The position numbers and the translations under genes are program-made. The notes beneath the pieces were generated by a model. It was not told where the DNA came from. It was given only the letters and a program-made list of their open reading frames with translations, and did not search any database. This document shows, in pieces, positions 1-11,262 of a stretch of DNA of 64,000 nucleotides. Numbering within the stretch: the stretch's first letter is position 1; each line of letters begins with the position of its first letter. Origin of the DNA: Aplectana chamaeleonis (taxonomy: Eukaryota; Nematoda; Chromadorea; Rhabditida; Cosmocercidae); contig JAPDOI010000066.1 in the NCBI GenBank assembly GCA_029168955.1, positions 1,674,501-1,738,500 of the forward strand, read 5' to 3'.

Positions 1-1838
1 CCCCTAAGCGACGGTGCAGCCGCAGGCTGCACCGTCCTAATGGGGTTCAAACTGATTTCCACCGCCGAAATACCCGATGCACGACAGATTTAGCCTCCAC
101 GCAGGGGATTTCCTCCCCTAAGCGACGGTGCAGCCGCAGGCTGCACCGTCCTAATAGGGTTCAAACTGATTTCCACCCCCGAAGTACCCGATACACGACA
201 GATTTTGCCTCCACGCAGGGGATTTCCTCCCCTAAGCGACGGTGCAGCCGCAGGCTGCACCGTCCTAATGGGGTTCAAACTGATTTCCACCCCCGAAATA
301 CCCGATGCACGACAGATTTAGCCTCCACGCAGGGGATTTCCTCCCCTAAGCGACGGTGCAGCCGCAGGCTGCACCGTCCTAATAGGGTTCAAACTGATTT
401 CCACCCCCGAAGTACCCGATACACGACAGATTTTGCCTCCACGCAGGGGATTTCCTCCTAAGCGACGGTGCAGCCGCAGGCTGCACCGTCCTAATGGGGT
501 TCAAACTGATTTCCACCCCCGAAATACCCGATACACGACAGATTTAGCCTCCACGCAGGAGATTTTCTCCCTAAGCGACGGTGCAGCCGCAGGCTGCACC
601 GTCCTGATAGGGTTCAAACTGATCTCCACCCCGAAGTACCCGATACACGACAGATTTTGCCTCCACGCAGGGATTTCCTCCCTAAGCGACGGTGCAGCCG
701 CAGGCTGCACCGTCCTAATGGGGTTCAAACTGATTTCCACCCCCGAAATACCCGATGCACGACAGATTTAGCCTCCACGCAGGGGATTTCCTCCCCTAAG
801 CGACGGTGCAGCCGCAGGCTGCACCGTCCTAATAGGGTTCAAACTGATTTCCACCCCCGAAGTACCCGATACACGACAGATTTTGCCTCCACGCAGGGGA
901 TTTCCTCCCCTAAGCGACGGTGCAGCCGCAGGCTGCACCGTCCTAATGGGGTTCAAACTGATTTCCACCCCCGAAATACCCGATGCACGACAGATTTAGC
1001 CTCCACGCAGGGGATTTCCTCCCCTAAGCGACGGTGCAGCCGCAGGCTGCACCGTCCTAATAGGGTTCAAACTGATCTCCACCCCGAAGTACCCGATACA
1101 CGACAGATTTTGCCTCCACGCAGGGGATTTCCTCCCCTAAGCGACGGTGCAGCCGCAGGCTGCACCGTCCTAATGGGGTTCAAACTGATTTCCACCCCCC
1201 GAAATACCCGATGCACGACAGATTTAGCCTCCACGCAGGGGATTTCCTCCCCTAAGCGACGGTGCAGCCGCAGGCTGCACCGTCCTAATAGGGTTCAAAC
1301 TGATTTCCACCCCCGAAGTACCCGATACACGACAGATTTTGCCTCCACGCAGGGGATTTCCTCCCCTAAGCGACGGTGCAGCCGCAGGCTGCACCGTCCT
1401 AATGGGGTTCAAACTGATTTCCACCCCCGAAATACCCGATGCACGACAGATTTAGCCTCCACGCAGGGGATTTCCTCCCCTAAGCGACGGTGCAGCCGCA
1501 GGCTGCACCGTCCTAATAGGGTTCAAACTGATTTCCACCCCCGAAGTACCCGATACACGACAGATTTAGTCCCACGCAGGGGATTTCCTCCCCTAAGCGA
1601 CGGTGCAGCCGCAGGCTGCACCGTCCTAATAGGGTTCAAACTGATTTCCACCCCCGAAATACCCGATACACGACAGATTTAGCCTCTACGCAGGGGATTT
1701 CCTCCCCTAAGCGACGGTGCAGCCGCAGGCTGCACCGTCTTAATAGGGTTCAAACTGATTTCCACCCCCGAAGTACCCGATACACGACAGATTTAGTCCC
1801 ACGCAGGGGATTTCCTCCCCTAAGCACCGTCCAAATAG
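1..1838. repeat. 114-bp satellite array with 228-bp dimer structure
   Basis: About sixteen head-to-tail units recur every 114 bp (unit starts at 1, 115, 229, 343). Two unit types alternate. One reads TAATGGGG and later GAAATACCCGATGC; the other reads TAATAGGG and later GAAGTACCCGATAC. The true repeat is therefore a 228-bp dimer, with a few exceptions near the right edge. Every unit carries a perfect 12-bp inverted repeat, GACGGTGCAGCC / GGCTGCACCGTC, around a GCA loop. The last unit, near 1819-1838, has lost the hairpin through an internal deletion. Because 114 is divisible by three, long frames stay open across the array; they are not genes. The array continues off the left edge. Confidence 0.96.
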
Positions 1839-2079
1839 GGTTAGAAATGATTTTTAGAGAGTTTCGACCTCGAAATTCACGGATAACAGCCGAAATCCTC
1901 AATGCTATTAAAATTTTCATTCTCATTAATGAATTGCGATCATTTAGTCTTGAGTTGAGTCAGGGGGTCGTGAATTACAATATAGGCGTAGCTGGGAGCG
2001 GTGTGTGCAAGTGCATACCACGCACCACAACGCATTATTGGACGGCTATGCTGGCAATTGGTGCTGTCCGGCATTTCTC

Positions 2080-2271
2080 CTCCAGTCAATCCTGTTGGCC
2101 ACGTAATCATCGTCATATCTAGTTGGATACATCGAGTGATTTTCTCAACCTCACTCCATCATTTTAAACATACGTATCGACCGGGTGGGTGCTGGGGGGT
2201 GTTAAGGGGTGCGGGGTGAGAGGTGCGGGGGTGAGGGGGGATACAGATGCAAATAGCACCAACTCTGACCG
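2080..2271. repeat. dispersed repeat, family with GTATCGACCGGG core
   Basis: The stretch contains a run of GTGATTTTCTC, then CATACGTATCGACCGG, then a G-rich tract. Related copies lie in inverted orientation at 23690-23905 and in direct orientation at 24025-24260. More distant relatives occur at 11980-12068 and 19520-19600. It was recognised only by these internal matches, and no coding capacity is seen. The interval 1839-2079 shows no gene; its beginning may be a decayed satellite unit. Confidence 0.6.
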
Positions 2272-2833
2272 ACAGAATTATAAAATTCAAACCGCAGATT
2301 CTTTCCACAGTAACCCAATGGACATGATAAGAGTATTGAAAACAATTCCATTCATTTATCGTCATGATGAAGCGCTGGTCGGTGGAATGATGTCGTGCTC
2401 CGTGCAAGGAATTCATTCCAGTTTTCATGAAATAAGGTTTCGTACGACCGTGCGGTACACTAAGGACTTTCACGTTGAGGTACTCGTCAAGTTGGAAGAC
2501 TTGCAGCTTTCCCCTACTGCTGCATAGGATAGCCCGTTAGGCCCTTATGGGTGAAGCTCTGAATTCTACCGGAGCTTGACCTACTTCAATTGTTGCCCAA
2601 TTTCCTGCGCTTCAACGCTTCCCAACTGTTGCTCTCGACAACACTCACCAAACAGTCATGTAGAACCACTTTCCGCAAGTATCGGAGTGAATTCCGCCCG
2701 AGGAGCATGATATCATTCCACCAACCCACATTTTATCGCGGCTGTAAATGGGATGCAGATGTGTTCCTTCATTCTTATCATGTCTATTGGGTTACGGTGG
2801 ATGAAATCTGCGGTTTGAGTTTTATAATTCTGT
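2272..2833. mobile_element. MULE-like MITE with long terminal inverted repeats
   Basis: The left end begins ACAGAATTATAAAATTC and the right end finishes in its inverted counterpart TTTTATAATTCTGT. Inverted similarity continues inward for well over 50 bp, including CCGCAGATTC / GAATCTGCGG-type blocks and a CATTCCACC block. The same family is present at 21697-22093, where a perfect 9-bp target duplication is visible. No clear duplication flanks this copy. Long termini with 9-bp duplications are typical of Mutator-like elements; no transposase is encoded. Confidence 0.7.
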
Positions 2834-2839
2834 CTGTTT

Positions 2840-3006
2840 TCCTACATTATAGTTCGTGCAGAGCCTCAACTACTGGTTTCTGAAGGACGGTGAGTGAATG
2901 AAGACACACCGCTCTCCATATCTTCTATACCCTACCGTTTATCAAATTGGGTATCATCAATTTTGTTTACGGTGAGAATTTTGCGCTGTTAGCAATTTAT
3001 AGTCGT
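2840..3006. mobile_element. right half of the MITE family seen at 42551-42845
   Basis: From AGAGCCTCAACTA through GAGAATTTTG to GCAATTTATA the sequence follows the right two thirds of the complete element at 42551-42845. The left terminus is missing, because the MULE-like MITE ending at 2833 abuts it. Nothing in it is coding. Confidence 0.6.
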
Positions 3007-3279
3007 CTGGGCGTGACAATCCCCACAATCCTGACAAAAATTTTGTGGTAAATGCTCACCATCTTTTTTGTGGGCACTCGACCCTGGCCGGCGCGATTAT
3101 GTAGAACGTCTGGCGCCGAAGAAAAACGACGCGAAACTAGCCACGCCCTGCGGGGCATCACGCGAGCGAATTCCAGAGTCTTCGCACAAACCTACACAGC
3201 AGTAGTAGTGTAGCATATCCTGACGAATAAGAACCTGTTGTTAACAAGTTGTGATGGGTGAGAACGTGCTGTTTTCTCT

Positions 3280-3518
3280 TTATTTTTTGTACTGAAGAAT
3301 AGAAATGGACGGTCGTACGTCTCTGCAAGGGTGTGCAGTTGGCAACAGCCCAGACGAAGTCGGAAATCGAAAAAGACTTTTCACGCAGATATAAGAACGC
3401 TTGAAAGCGCAGCAGGTGCGAGTTCTCATAAAATCTTGAAGACAACTACCTGATTCTTGCAATAGCTGATGGCGACGCCGAAGAGGAGCAATAGGACAGC
3501 AACGTAGGTCGACCTCAT
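3280..3518 (-). CDS. candidate small secreted peptide, two exons
   Basis: Exon 1 (3450-3518) starts with ATG and encodes MRSTYVAVLLLLFGVAISYC and a few more residues. This is a textbook signal peptide: one basic residue, a hydrophobic core and small residues before a cysteine. It ends at a CAG|GTAGTT donor. A 50-bp intron (3400-3449) ends in TTTCAAG, and exon 2 (3280-3399) adds 39 residues in phase before a TAA. The predicted precursor is 62 residues, with three cysteines and a mature part of about 42. I do not recognise a family. Short secreted peptides are common in parasitic nematodes, but no trans-splice site or homologue confirms this one. It could be a chance frame next to repeats. Confidence 0.35.
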
Positions 3519-3721
3519 CGTCCCAAAAGCCGGTATGTTGTGAACCACCCCATCACACCAATGCTGCTGCTAGATAACGGGCTAAATGCAAACATTTGAT
3601 CAGATAAGCATTCTAGTGAACGCATTTGTCCACTTCGATGAAAACCGGCCAGGTCGAGATAGTATTCGATGATCTCAAGCACGTAGAATTTTATCTCTAA
3701 GAAGCCGCGACGCAGCACTTA

Positions 3722-3872
3722 AGCTCCTTTCATAGTTTGTCGGCCGACGTCGGACGACTCGTTATCAAGTTCGATAAGTTAAGATAGATATGATGGATAG
3801 GGTAGGGTGGATAGATATTACACATTCGATAACGAGTCGTCCGTCGTCGGTCGGGCAAGTGTGAAAGAGGCT
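3722..3872. mobile_element. PIF/Harbinger-type MITE with TTA duplication
   Basis: Termini of about 46 bp, AGCTCCTTTCATAGTTTG on the left and AGCCTCTTTCACACTTG on the right in inverted orientation, enclose a short AT-rich core. A TTA trinucleotide flanks both sides (3719-3721 and 3873-3875). A 3-bp TWA duplication with long termini is characteristic of PIF/Harbinger elements. The element splits an older dispersed repeat whose other copies lie near 4131-4270 and 39240-39340. Confidence 0.75.
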
Positions 3873-4030
3873 TTATCTCGCTGTCTTGGGAGCGGAACGA
3901 TCTTTTCTCCACCTTTACCATTGTGTCTTCTACCGAACAAGCACTCAGTTCCCATGATAAAGATATCATATCAGCATCTTGACTTCTCCAAGTTACGATA
4001 CGGACGATATGTATTCACAGAACATCCTAA

Positions 4031-5810
4031 AGCCCCTTTCACAGTTTGCCGGACGACGCCGTCCGGCACTCTATAAGATAGGTCAGCGGCGTCGGCCGGC
4101 CGACGTTCGCGAAAGATCAGTGAGTATGATTTGCATCTTATCTCTAGGAAGCCGCGCTGCAGCTACTATCTGGCTATTGTAGAAGCGCAGCGGTTGTCTC
4201 CATTTCTACCATTACGTTTCCTGAGAAACGACCGCTCGTTTTCTATGATAAAGCTGTCATAACAGCTGCGCGGCTTCACCCCATCCAAAGGTCGAAGTTA
4301 CTTTTAAGGCAGTGTTCACGATGAATCTCGTTGTCTAGGTCTTAGTGTGAAACTTTGAGCTGGCGGACTGGAGGGTATAGGGTCAAAGAAATCAGCGAAA
4401 ACGGGCCAGAATTTGATAAAGAAAAGCTTCGAAGGTTTTCCCGTCGCGCCTACTTATTCCGGTCCGCCTCCTCGATGTGGTAAGCTGATCGCTCGCTTGC
4501 GTTGATAGGCACTACCTTCATAGCGGTCAATTCCTCCCCACTCAAAAATCAACGTCGGTAGGGAGGGCCTATTTTGACTGAGAAACGCACCTTTCGCGTC
4601 CTTTTCCAGCATGCTTTGCTATTAGGGCACCAAGCCTTTCGTAAACCGTGAAGATATCGGAGGTGGAATCTATCGTGAACACTGCCTTTAAAGGCAGGGT
4701 CCGGGCAGAATTTCGATTTTGAGATTTCTCGCTGAATCGGTTCGCATGCTAGAGGTAGTCCCAAGGAACATGCGAGAACTGCCTGAACCCGGTCTTCTTC
4801 AAGTTATTCCAGCAACTTCCGTCAACCGCTGTGCCAGAAAAGTCAGAAAAGTGTATCCATCGTCCATGTTTTAGCCATCGTCCACGCATTCTTCAAAACT
4901 GCAGTGTAAATATCGGTACCTATTACCCTATTCATACTTTTGCGATAGCGGCCAATGCCGCTAGTTATTAGCAGAAAGATGAGAAATTAGATGTCGGGTA
5001 CCTTTATCATCTACTTCTCATTTTAGAATGGTATCAGACATCTGATTTCTCATTTTCCTACGGATAATCGTGGCATTTGCCGCTATCGCAAAAGTATTAT
5101 GAAGGTGTAACCGTTTGAAAACAACTTGAGAGACCATAGGGACAGTTAAAAGGTGGCTGCCGTCGCCTTGCGGCCAGCCCCTTTTATGGGGCCAGAGCAC
5201 TTTGGCCTCTTGGTACCAATCATAACTCAATACACGCTCTATTCGTCTTACACGACAAACACCTATCAGTGAATCTTTTTATGTACGAAGGCAACTTAGA
5301 AATCAACGATGGATTACTACGGTCAAGAGTGGAGTGATAGGGGCCCTCTACACACCATGGAGGAGTTGCCTCTCCTTCTGCGCCTCTAATTCCACTTGGG
5401 ACCGCTTCGCTTGCATTGAGTGACACAACGAGTCGAACTTCAAAAATAGGACAACTTCTCCCTCTGTGTGTAGAGAGCACCTATGCCAGAAGTGGAGCGT
5501 CGATGGAGCATTATGGGTGGGAACTCCGCTAAACTCCAATTATATAACATACCTCACCTTTCTGCATGACCTATTGCATTTGCAGGCAGTGCTTCAGTTC
5601 TCTGAAATCATTGATACGACGTCGGAGCAAGTTATGACGGATTAGGAGGTGTTGTTTTCACCTTACACTTCGCACTCAGAGTCGGATTTAAAGATTGTTT
5701 ACCGCAACTTCTCTCGCCCTGCGGCGCGATGCGGTGCGGCGAAACACGACGCAATGGCGACGTGCGACACTGTACGACGTCGGACGGTAAAGGGTGTGAA
5801 AGGGGCTCGA
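4031..5810. mobile_element. possible larger element bounded by AGCCCCTTTCAC termini
   Basis: The left boundary AGCCCCTTTCACAGTTTG and the inverted right boundary AGCCCCTTTCACACCC resemble the ends of the MITE at 3722-3872, and TAA lies beside each. The two ends may belong to one 1.8-kb element carrying the nested MITE at 4308-4686, or to two separate fragments. No transposase frame is visible. I see no gene in 4692-6238. Confidence 0.3.
4308..4686. mobile_element. MITE with GGCAGTGTTCACGAT termini
   Basis: GGCAGTGTTCACGATGAATC on the left is answered by the inverted GGCAGTGTTCACGATAG on the right. TTTAA flanks both sides (4303-4307 and 4687-4691). Solo or nested ends of the same family occur at about 7415, 8940, 9075, 9600, 9945, 40195 and 41110. 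It is non-coding. Confidence 0.7.
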
Positions 5811-6238
5811 TAAAGGCACAGTCCAACCTTACAATCTTTTTCCAGATTTTTTGATTATCTTATTTATTTACTAGCGAGACCGGGCGAAGGTTTCGCTCTG
5901 AAGGTCTTTTCTGTGCGCCAACCGCTCAAGACAAATTAATTTGTCAAAATGGAGTTAAATTTTTATTGACCCCAATGAATGCTCCGGAACTTGCTGATGA
6001 GTTTGGATAGGATTTTCAGGGCGGAGAAAGCTTCTAGACATTCGAACAAGAGTCCGAAAATTAACATGCAAGCCTGAAAACATCATAATCCAGTGGTAGA
6101 CTACCTTCTGTCGCTGACTTGTGCTGCCGTTGCGGGTCTCTAGCATCTATATTTATTTATTTATATTTGCACTCACTACGCAAAGTCCTTAAAGACTCGC
6201 GACGTTTCGGGAAACTCCAACTATAAATTGTGAAAGAC
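4692..6238. other. no gene recognised
   Basis: The stretch holds only short frames without exon-like context. An inverted pair of about 60 bp (4925-4990 against 5030-5100, sharing GCGATAGCGGC and ATGAGAAAT-type blocks) suggests a decayed MITE. The right end of the possible element at 4031-5810 also lies here. Confidence 0.5.
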
Positions 6239-6800
6239 GGATAGAGTAACAAACATGTATGCTGCGTTTTCCCAACGGACCATTTCCACGCGGCCGGCGT
6301 GTTTGGCAGGCGGCCGTCGCATGTGCCGCTCTCGGACGAGTGTTGGATTTCAACGACGGCCATCCCCTCTCTCCCCGTCTGCGGAGCTGATTGATCGGTG
6401 CAGTGCTTGCTGCCAGCCGGTGCTGACCCCGCTCGTAGTCGACGACTGTGGGGACTTCTCGCATGCTCGTGCGAGAGCAGCGAACGCAACGGCCACCTGC
6501 CAAGCACGCCGGCCGCATAGACCGCCATTCTCATTCGGACATACCTTAACAGCCCTCCTTCAAGAAGCACAATACTGGAAAAAATCTGGAAACTTTTTTT
6601 CGAGTTTGTTCACCATGTTCTCACCCATGGTATATGATGCCCAGATAATCAATGAATTTTTTTCGATTGAAGTATGTTTAGTAGCTACAGATGAAGGGTA
6701 GACATGCATGTAAAGTTCGCCCGAATGAGAATGGCTGACCATGCGGCAGCCGTGCGCCGCAGGCGGCCGTCGCTCTCGGACGAGTCCTGTGGAATTTCTG
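6239..6800. repeat. dispersed GC-rich repeats with CATTCTCATTCGGAC ends
   Basis: Two fragments (6239-6560 and 6716-6800) share GGCAGGCGGCCGTCGC, CTCTCGGACGAG and TGCGGAGCTGATTGAT with a third copy at 8215-8440. The TCATTCGGAC terminus also matches the ends of the MITE at 44986-45200, so they probably belong to one superfamily of non-autonomous elements. No coding sequence is evident. Confidence 0.5.
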
Positions 6801-6950
6801 ACTAAGTTACATGCGATTTTAGGACTTTCAACAGGTTACCTGCGACCTATCCTTACAACTTTAAGTTACGTAGGACCTTCAACATAGTGAGTATGTTGCA
6901 CGGTGCGAGCTGACATAAATGTGACATAAAGTACTCGCGTGTAACTTGAA

Positions 6951-7409
6951 GGCAGCATACACGCTCGTAAACGTGGTTGGGATAACAATGTGAATCGAAC
7001 CGTATGGCTTACAACATAATGCCTACGCATTTTGAAGTGTCAAAAATGACCCACAATGCCGCTACATAGGTTAGAAGTTAGCCCCGCCCTGTATTTTCAC
7101 GCCCCTTGTATTTGCTCTTTTGCTCCAAAGCAGGGTTGCTGGGCCGCATTCGCCGTCAGTGACGTGTGTGGTTCACTTGTTAGGCAACGTACCAACAGTA
7201 CCGACGGTGAATGTGACCAAGCAACCTTGCGTTGCAGGAAAAGGGCAAATACAGGGGGCGTGAAAATACAGGGCGGGGCCAACTTGTAACTCATGTAGCG
7301 GCATTGTGGGTTGTTTTTAGCACTTCAAAATGCGAAGGCGTTGTAATCTGGGCCATACCATTCTATCTCCGTAGTTATCTCAATCACGTTTACGAGCGTG
7401 TATGCTGCC
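6951..7409. mobile_element. foldback element, copy 1
   Basis: The left arm starts GGCAGCATACACGCTC, and the right arm ends in its inverse, GAGCGTGTATGCTGCC. The two arms, roughly 190 bp each, stay complementary through CATTTTGAAGTGTC, TGCCGCTACAT and CGCCCTGTATTTTCACGCC. A second copy lies at 58249-58703 in the opposite orientation. The right flank is TTTAAA; the left flank, CTTGAA, is only similar. The right edge directly abuts an end of the GGCAGTGTTCACGAT family. Confidence 0.8.
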
Positions 7410-7639
7410 TTTAAAGGCAGTGTTCACGATAAAAATTGTGTTTTATTTTCCACTAGGAGTGGGTAGTGGAGGGTCCCCATGTAACGTTCAAGTCGAAAGA
7501 ATGCATGAAAACAAGCCAGGAGGAGCTTCAGAAAAGCCCGAAGTTGCCCTTTTGAGCGCGAGGCGAACCCCGAAAGCGCAATGCCCGCCCTCCAATCTGA
7601 CCGAATGAAAACTCGAGAACGTGACATGATCGATGGTTT

Positions 7640-7870
7640 CCGATCAACAGCCCCGTTCCTCCTTTCATACTCAACTCCTCTCTTTACTCAGGTTAGCTCG
7701 CATACATCGGCTGCAAAAGACGGAAGTTACAAGCCTCGGACAACTCATCCACCATGCTTTCCTAGCTCATCTTTAGAGGGACCATAACTCCGTTCCCAGA
7801 AGGTCTTGTACGATTTCAGAGACATCATTGGAATCAGCATTCGACCTTTCTCAAGATAAACAGATGTGTG
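7640..7870. repeat. dispersed repeat with CTCGGACAACTC and GTACGATTTCAGAG blocks
   Basis: The same block order (TTTACTCAGGTTAGCTCG, GGCTGCAAAAGACGG, CAACTCRTCCACCA, GGTCTTGTACGATTTC) recurs at 40420-40533 with 40973-41110. It also recurs inverted at 46725-46960 and 61500-61640, and in part at 18376-18510. The interruption at 40534 shows that this family was present before a hAT-like MITE inserted into it. It is non-coding. Confidence 0.65.
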
Positions 7871-8214
7871 CACCGTCGTCGGTTCAGTTACCCAAGTTGG
7901 AGGTACTTGGACCCGCCTATCCGCCGGAGGCCACGCCCAACCCCTGGGTGGCGCTCGGCGACTCGGCCGCATCATGCTTCGGTTCACGTGTCGGTATGCC
8001 AGCCGCGCTGGGTGTCGGTATTAGGTTACATATAATAACACTGTAGGTTACTCGCAACGTTGCGTGAGTTACGTGTAATATTGATTAGTTACGTTACGCG
8101 TGACTTTAATCGAAAATCACGGAAAGTTACACGTAACATCGTCTCAAGTTACATGTGAATTCGAAGTAAGTTGCGTGAAGCCATCACGCAACTTGCGTTA
8201 AAGTCTCAGGTAAC

Positions 8215-8440
8215 TTGGTGAGAAATTTCTGAGTGTTCGAACAGTTGCCCCCTCGGCTGCGGAGCTGATTGATTGCTTGCTGACAGCCGCTGCCGGCCCC
8301 ACTTCTAGTGAATGGCTGCGGGAAAAGGCTCGCTGTCGTTCCACAAGCTCGTCCGAGAGCGGCGCACGCGACAGTCGCCTGCCAGGTACGACGGCCGCAT
8401 GGTCGGACAGTCTCATTCGGACACACCTTCAGTCAACCGA
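8215..8440. repeat. dispersed GC-rich repeat, third copy of the family at 6239-6800
   Basis: It shares TGCGGAGCTGATTGAT, CTCGTCCGAGAGCGGC and CTCATTCGGACA with the copies at 6239-6800. The interval 7871-8214 contains only repeats such as a block at 7869-7980 that recurs inside the MITE at 38283-38810. Confidence 0.5.
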
Positions 8441-8614
8441 GTGTCGCCTCCTGAAAATGAAATATGGGGCTATAATGGCCACTAAAAAGGGATCCCTTAC
8501 CTAGCTTATAATTGGCATTTTCCTTCACTTTGTTTGTATGCATACGAGTACTCCAATCCTCAAGATTCTTGATAGAGCAAAATTAATTCATAGTGAGATA
8601 ATATTAACTATATA

Positions 8615-8752
8615 ATACTTCGTCATCAACCGAAAAGGCTAGCAGCTGTGACTGCGTTCTATGAAACAGCCGAAGTAGAAGCGCCTCTGCCTCGATTGCT
8701 TCATAGACCGCAGTCAAAGCTGCTAGCCTTTTCAGATGATGATGAAGTACAT
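8615..8752. mobile_element. short palindromic MITE
   Basis: ATACTTCGTCATCA with GAAAAGGCTAGCAGCT and GACTGCG is repeated in inverted order as AGCTGCTAGCCTTTTC and GATGATGAAGTACAT. The arms are about 53 bp, with a short core. No coding capacity. Confidence 0.6.
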
Positions 8753-8934
8753 ATTACACAGTCATAACTATCTCATTCTGAATTTATTTCATTCCTTCGG
8801 AAACGATATCCACCATTTTTCTACCATTAGAAGGCACATGTGCACAATGCACAATGCTTAGATAAGCGCAAAAAACCACATACATGCTCAAAAAATGAAA
8901 CGTAATGTGAAAAAGAGTCGTATTAGATAAAAAG

Positions 8935-9957
8935 CAGTGTTCACGATAATCGCCAATTTTGAAACTATTCGCTATATTGATTGAGTGGCCCCGGGGTAGA
9001 ACTGAAACGACGCAGGAATTGAGAAAAACGCACCAGAAGTACACGAAATCCTTAGGTATCACTCCGCCTCTTAAAGGCAGTGGTCGCGCTCAAATATGCT
9101 AGTCTTCTTTTCCTCTCTAAACCCTTTTCTGGGTATAGAGTAGAAGAACCTATAAGAAAAAATTGCGAAAAAACGCTGTTCAGGGCCAAATTTGAAGCCT
9201 GAACTTTCTTGTCTTTTGATGGTGGACGAGTCCACCCCACATCATCGGCATCGATGATCTCTAACATCAAGAACATCAGCTGGCTTGAAATTGAATTTCA
9301 ATCAATGAACCTTCAGATTTATGTACACATCTAGTCAAAAACATTGACTGAAGTGCTTGCTTTAATTGTTCAACTGTTTTATTAGGTGAATTTGCATTTA
9401 TTTCTTCCTCTGAGTGTCGATGAGTTTCTGAACTGCTTGGCATGAGACTGTGATCTTTCTGTGCACGTGTGCACGAACTGGGAATTTAGGGTCTTAATAA
9501 CTTAATTCTGGCCGTTTTTACCGCGCTACCTTCATAGTTTTGAGCTGTTTTTAATCTAAGGTGATTTTTGTAGTATTTTCAATAACTTTTTTCATCGTGA
9601 CCACTGCCTTTAAGTATCACAGGAACTGTTTCTTGTGACAATGAAATCTTCTGTGGACCCTCCTTTGCAATTCTCATTTCTCTATTGCTCCGTTCTTTGC
9701 TTAGAGCCCTAACTAATCTTACTATGCATAAACTACTCTTCTATTTTCGATTGACCCAATATTCCACCGCTTACAACCACCATGAACATGTTCATCCAAC
9801 CGGACAACTAGTCCACGTTATAGAATAATGTCACTAAAATACGACGTTTCAATGCGTTTCTCGCCGTTTCTTCGTAGTTTTGGTTACACTTGAAGATCAA
9901 GGCATTGTATTATGTGAAAAACTTAGGGACAAAAACCATCGTGAACACTGCCTTTAA
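8935..9957. mobile_element. nested ends of the GGCAGTG(T/G)TCACGAT MITE family
   Basis: Two left ends (near 8938 and 9073) are followed by two right ends (near 9597-9613 and 9940-9955). This fits one element inserted in another. The inner pair is flanked by TTAAA-like sequence. No transposase frame is visible, and 9958-10671 also shows no gene. Confidence 0.45.
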
Positions 9958-10671
9958 CGAAAAAACAGAGGAAAACAAAACAGTGCGGAAATTTCATTGC
10001 TGGGTTCGAACCTATGATACCGCTCCATTCTCGCTGCTTTGTGATCCACATCGTTATCCGATCGGCCATCGCTGCTGATAATACTGTGTTGCTTTGGTCA
10101 AATCATGCTATGATCTCAGAAACGGCTCATGTCTCAAGAACAGGCCTAAATCAAGGCGCCAAACTTTGTATATGTATGCCAATTTCGTCATAGCCTAAAA
10201 CGTGCTTAGCAGTTATTTTCAGTCCTTTCGCTTTGACTGAAAATTTTTAGCAAATTCTGATCAGTTTTCGTATTTTTTTTTACCTACCAAAAAGTCCGCT
10301 TAGAAAATCCTGATTACATTATTGGTATTCCAGTCATCCCTCACAACTTCCACTGGGAAGTTTTCAGAAACGTCGTGGAGTCTCAAAATATTTGCCTAGT
10401 GTGTGTTCACTTGTTCACGTCTAGGGGGCGGAAATGGGTCACGGGGCGGTTCTGGTACTCGAAAACCCTTAATCGCAACCGTTATTTTGCCACTCCTGGC
10501 TCGTTTCCTAGCGTTCTTTCGACACTGGGAGACTAGAATCCTTCTCATCTATCATTTCACTGTGGAAAGTCCTCGAGGATGGTTATCGTGGAAGCTGCCT
10601 GTAAAGCATGCATTGGGGCTGCTTTTTAAACTTAATGATAATTCGAAGAATCGTTCGATTTATCGTTAGAG

Positions 10672-11112
10672 ATTTATCGTTCGGTTGTGAGGCCCGTCGC
10701 ACTGTATGGCACCGAGTGTTATCCAATGACCAAGGAAGCAGAACGACGGCTCGGCGTGATGGAAACGAAGATGCTCAGGTGGAGTGGTGGATTGACCCAA
10801 TTGGATCGAGTTCGGAATGAAGATGTGCGTGAAAGATTCGGTGTCGCGCCCATTTCGGACAAACTTCGCGAAAATCGCCTAAGATGGTATGGGCACGTTC
10901 TACGAGCTGGAGAACACTCGATAGCGAAAGCGGCTATGCAGCTCCAAGTGACGGGCCAGCGACCAGGAGGACGACCCAAGCAGAGATGGCTGGATGTCTT
11001 GCACAACGATATGAAAATTGCAGGCCTCCATCCTGACAACGCGAATGACAAGGTCAAATGGCGGCAACGTTCGAGAAAAGCGGACCCTGCTACAATGCGG
11101 GACAAACGCTGA
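10672..11112 (+). pseudogene. 5'-truncated RTE-type LINE, C-terminal end of the reverse transcriptase polyprotein
   Basis: The frame encodes IYRSVVRPVALYGTECYP, then MLRWSGG, RVRNEDVRERFGV, NRLRWYGHVLR, RPGGRPKQRWLDVL and KWRQRSRKADP before a TGA. This region follows the reverse transcriptase core in RTE/BovB-clade retrotransposons; the RWYGHVLR block and the GRPK-RW block are diagnostic. Only about 146 codons remain of an expected polyprotein near 1000 residues. The endonuclease and the RT catalytic motif are missing, as expected from incomplete target-primed reverse transcription. The coding part runs straight into a (GAA)n tail. It cannot move by itself. Confidence 0.85.
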
Positions 11113-11206
11113 AGAAGAAGAAGAAGAAGAAGAAGAAGAAGAAGAAGAAGAAGAAGAAGAAGAAGAAGAAGAAGAAGAAGAAGAAGAAGAAGAAAAAGAA
11201 GAGGAA
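11107..11206 (+). repeat. (GAA)n microsatellite, 3' tail of the RTE element
   Basis: About 30 GAA triplets begin at the stop codon of the RTE fragment, with slight decay to GAAAAAGAAGAG at the right. RTE elements commonly end in short-period simple repeats, so the tract is most simply the element's own tail. Poly-Glu and poly-Lys frames across it are not genes. Confidence 0.9.
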
Positions 11207-11262
11207 TGATAATTCAAAGAAGAGAAGGCTCGCTCTCGAGCAGCGATTACGAATGAAGAGAA

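Noticed and set aside
657..1682. 341-codon frame with 38-residue repeats
   Set aside because: The 114-bp satellite period equals 38 codons, so the frame stays open by arithmetic alone.
9985..10080. tRNA-like A and B boxes (TGGCCGATCGG and GGTTCGAACCC on the minus strand)
   Set aside because: Acceptor and T stems do not pair, so no cloverleaf forms. It is at best a decayed tRNA or SINE trace.
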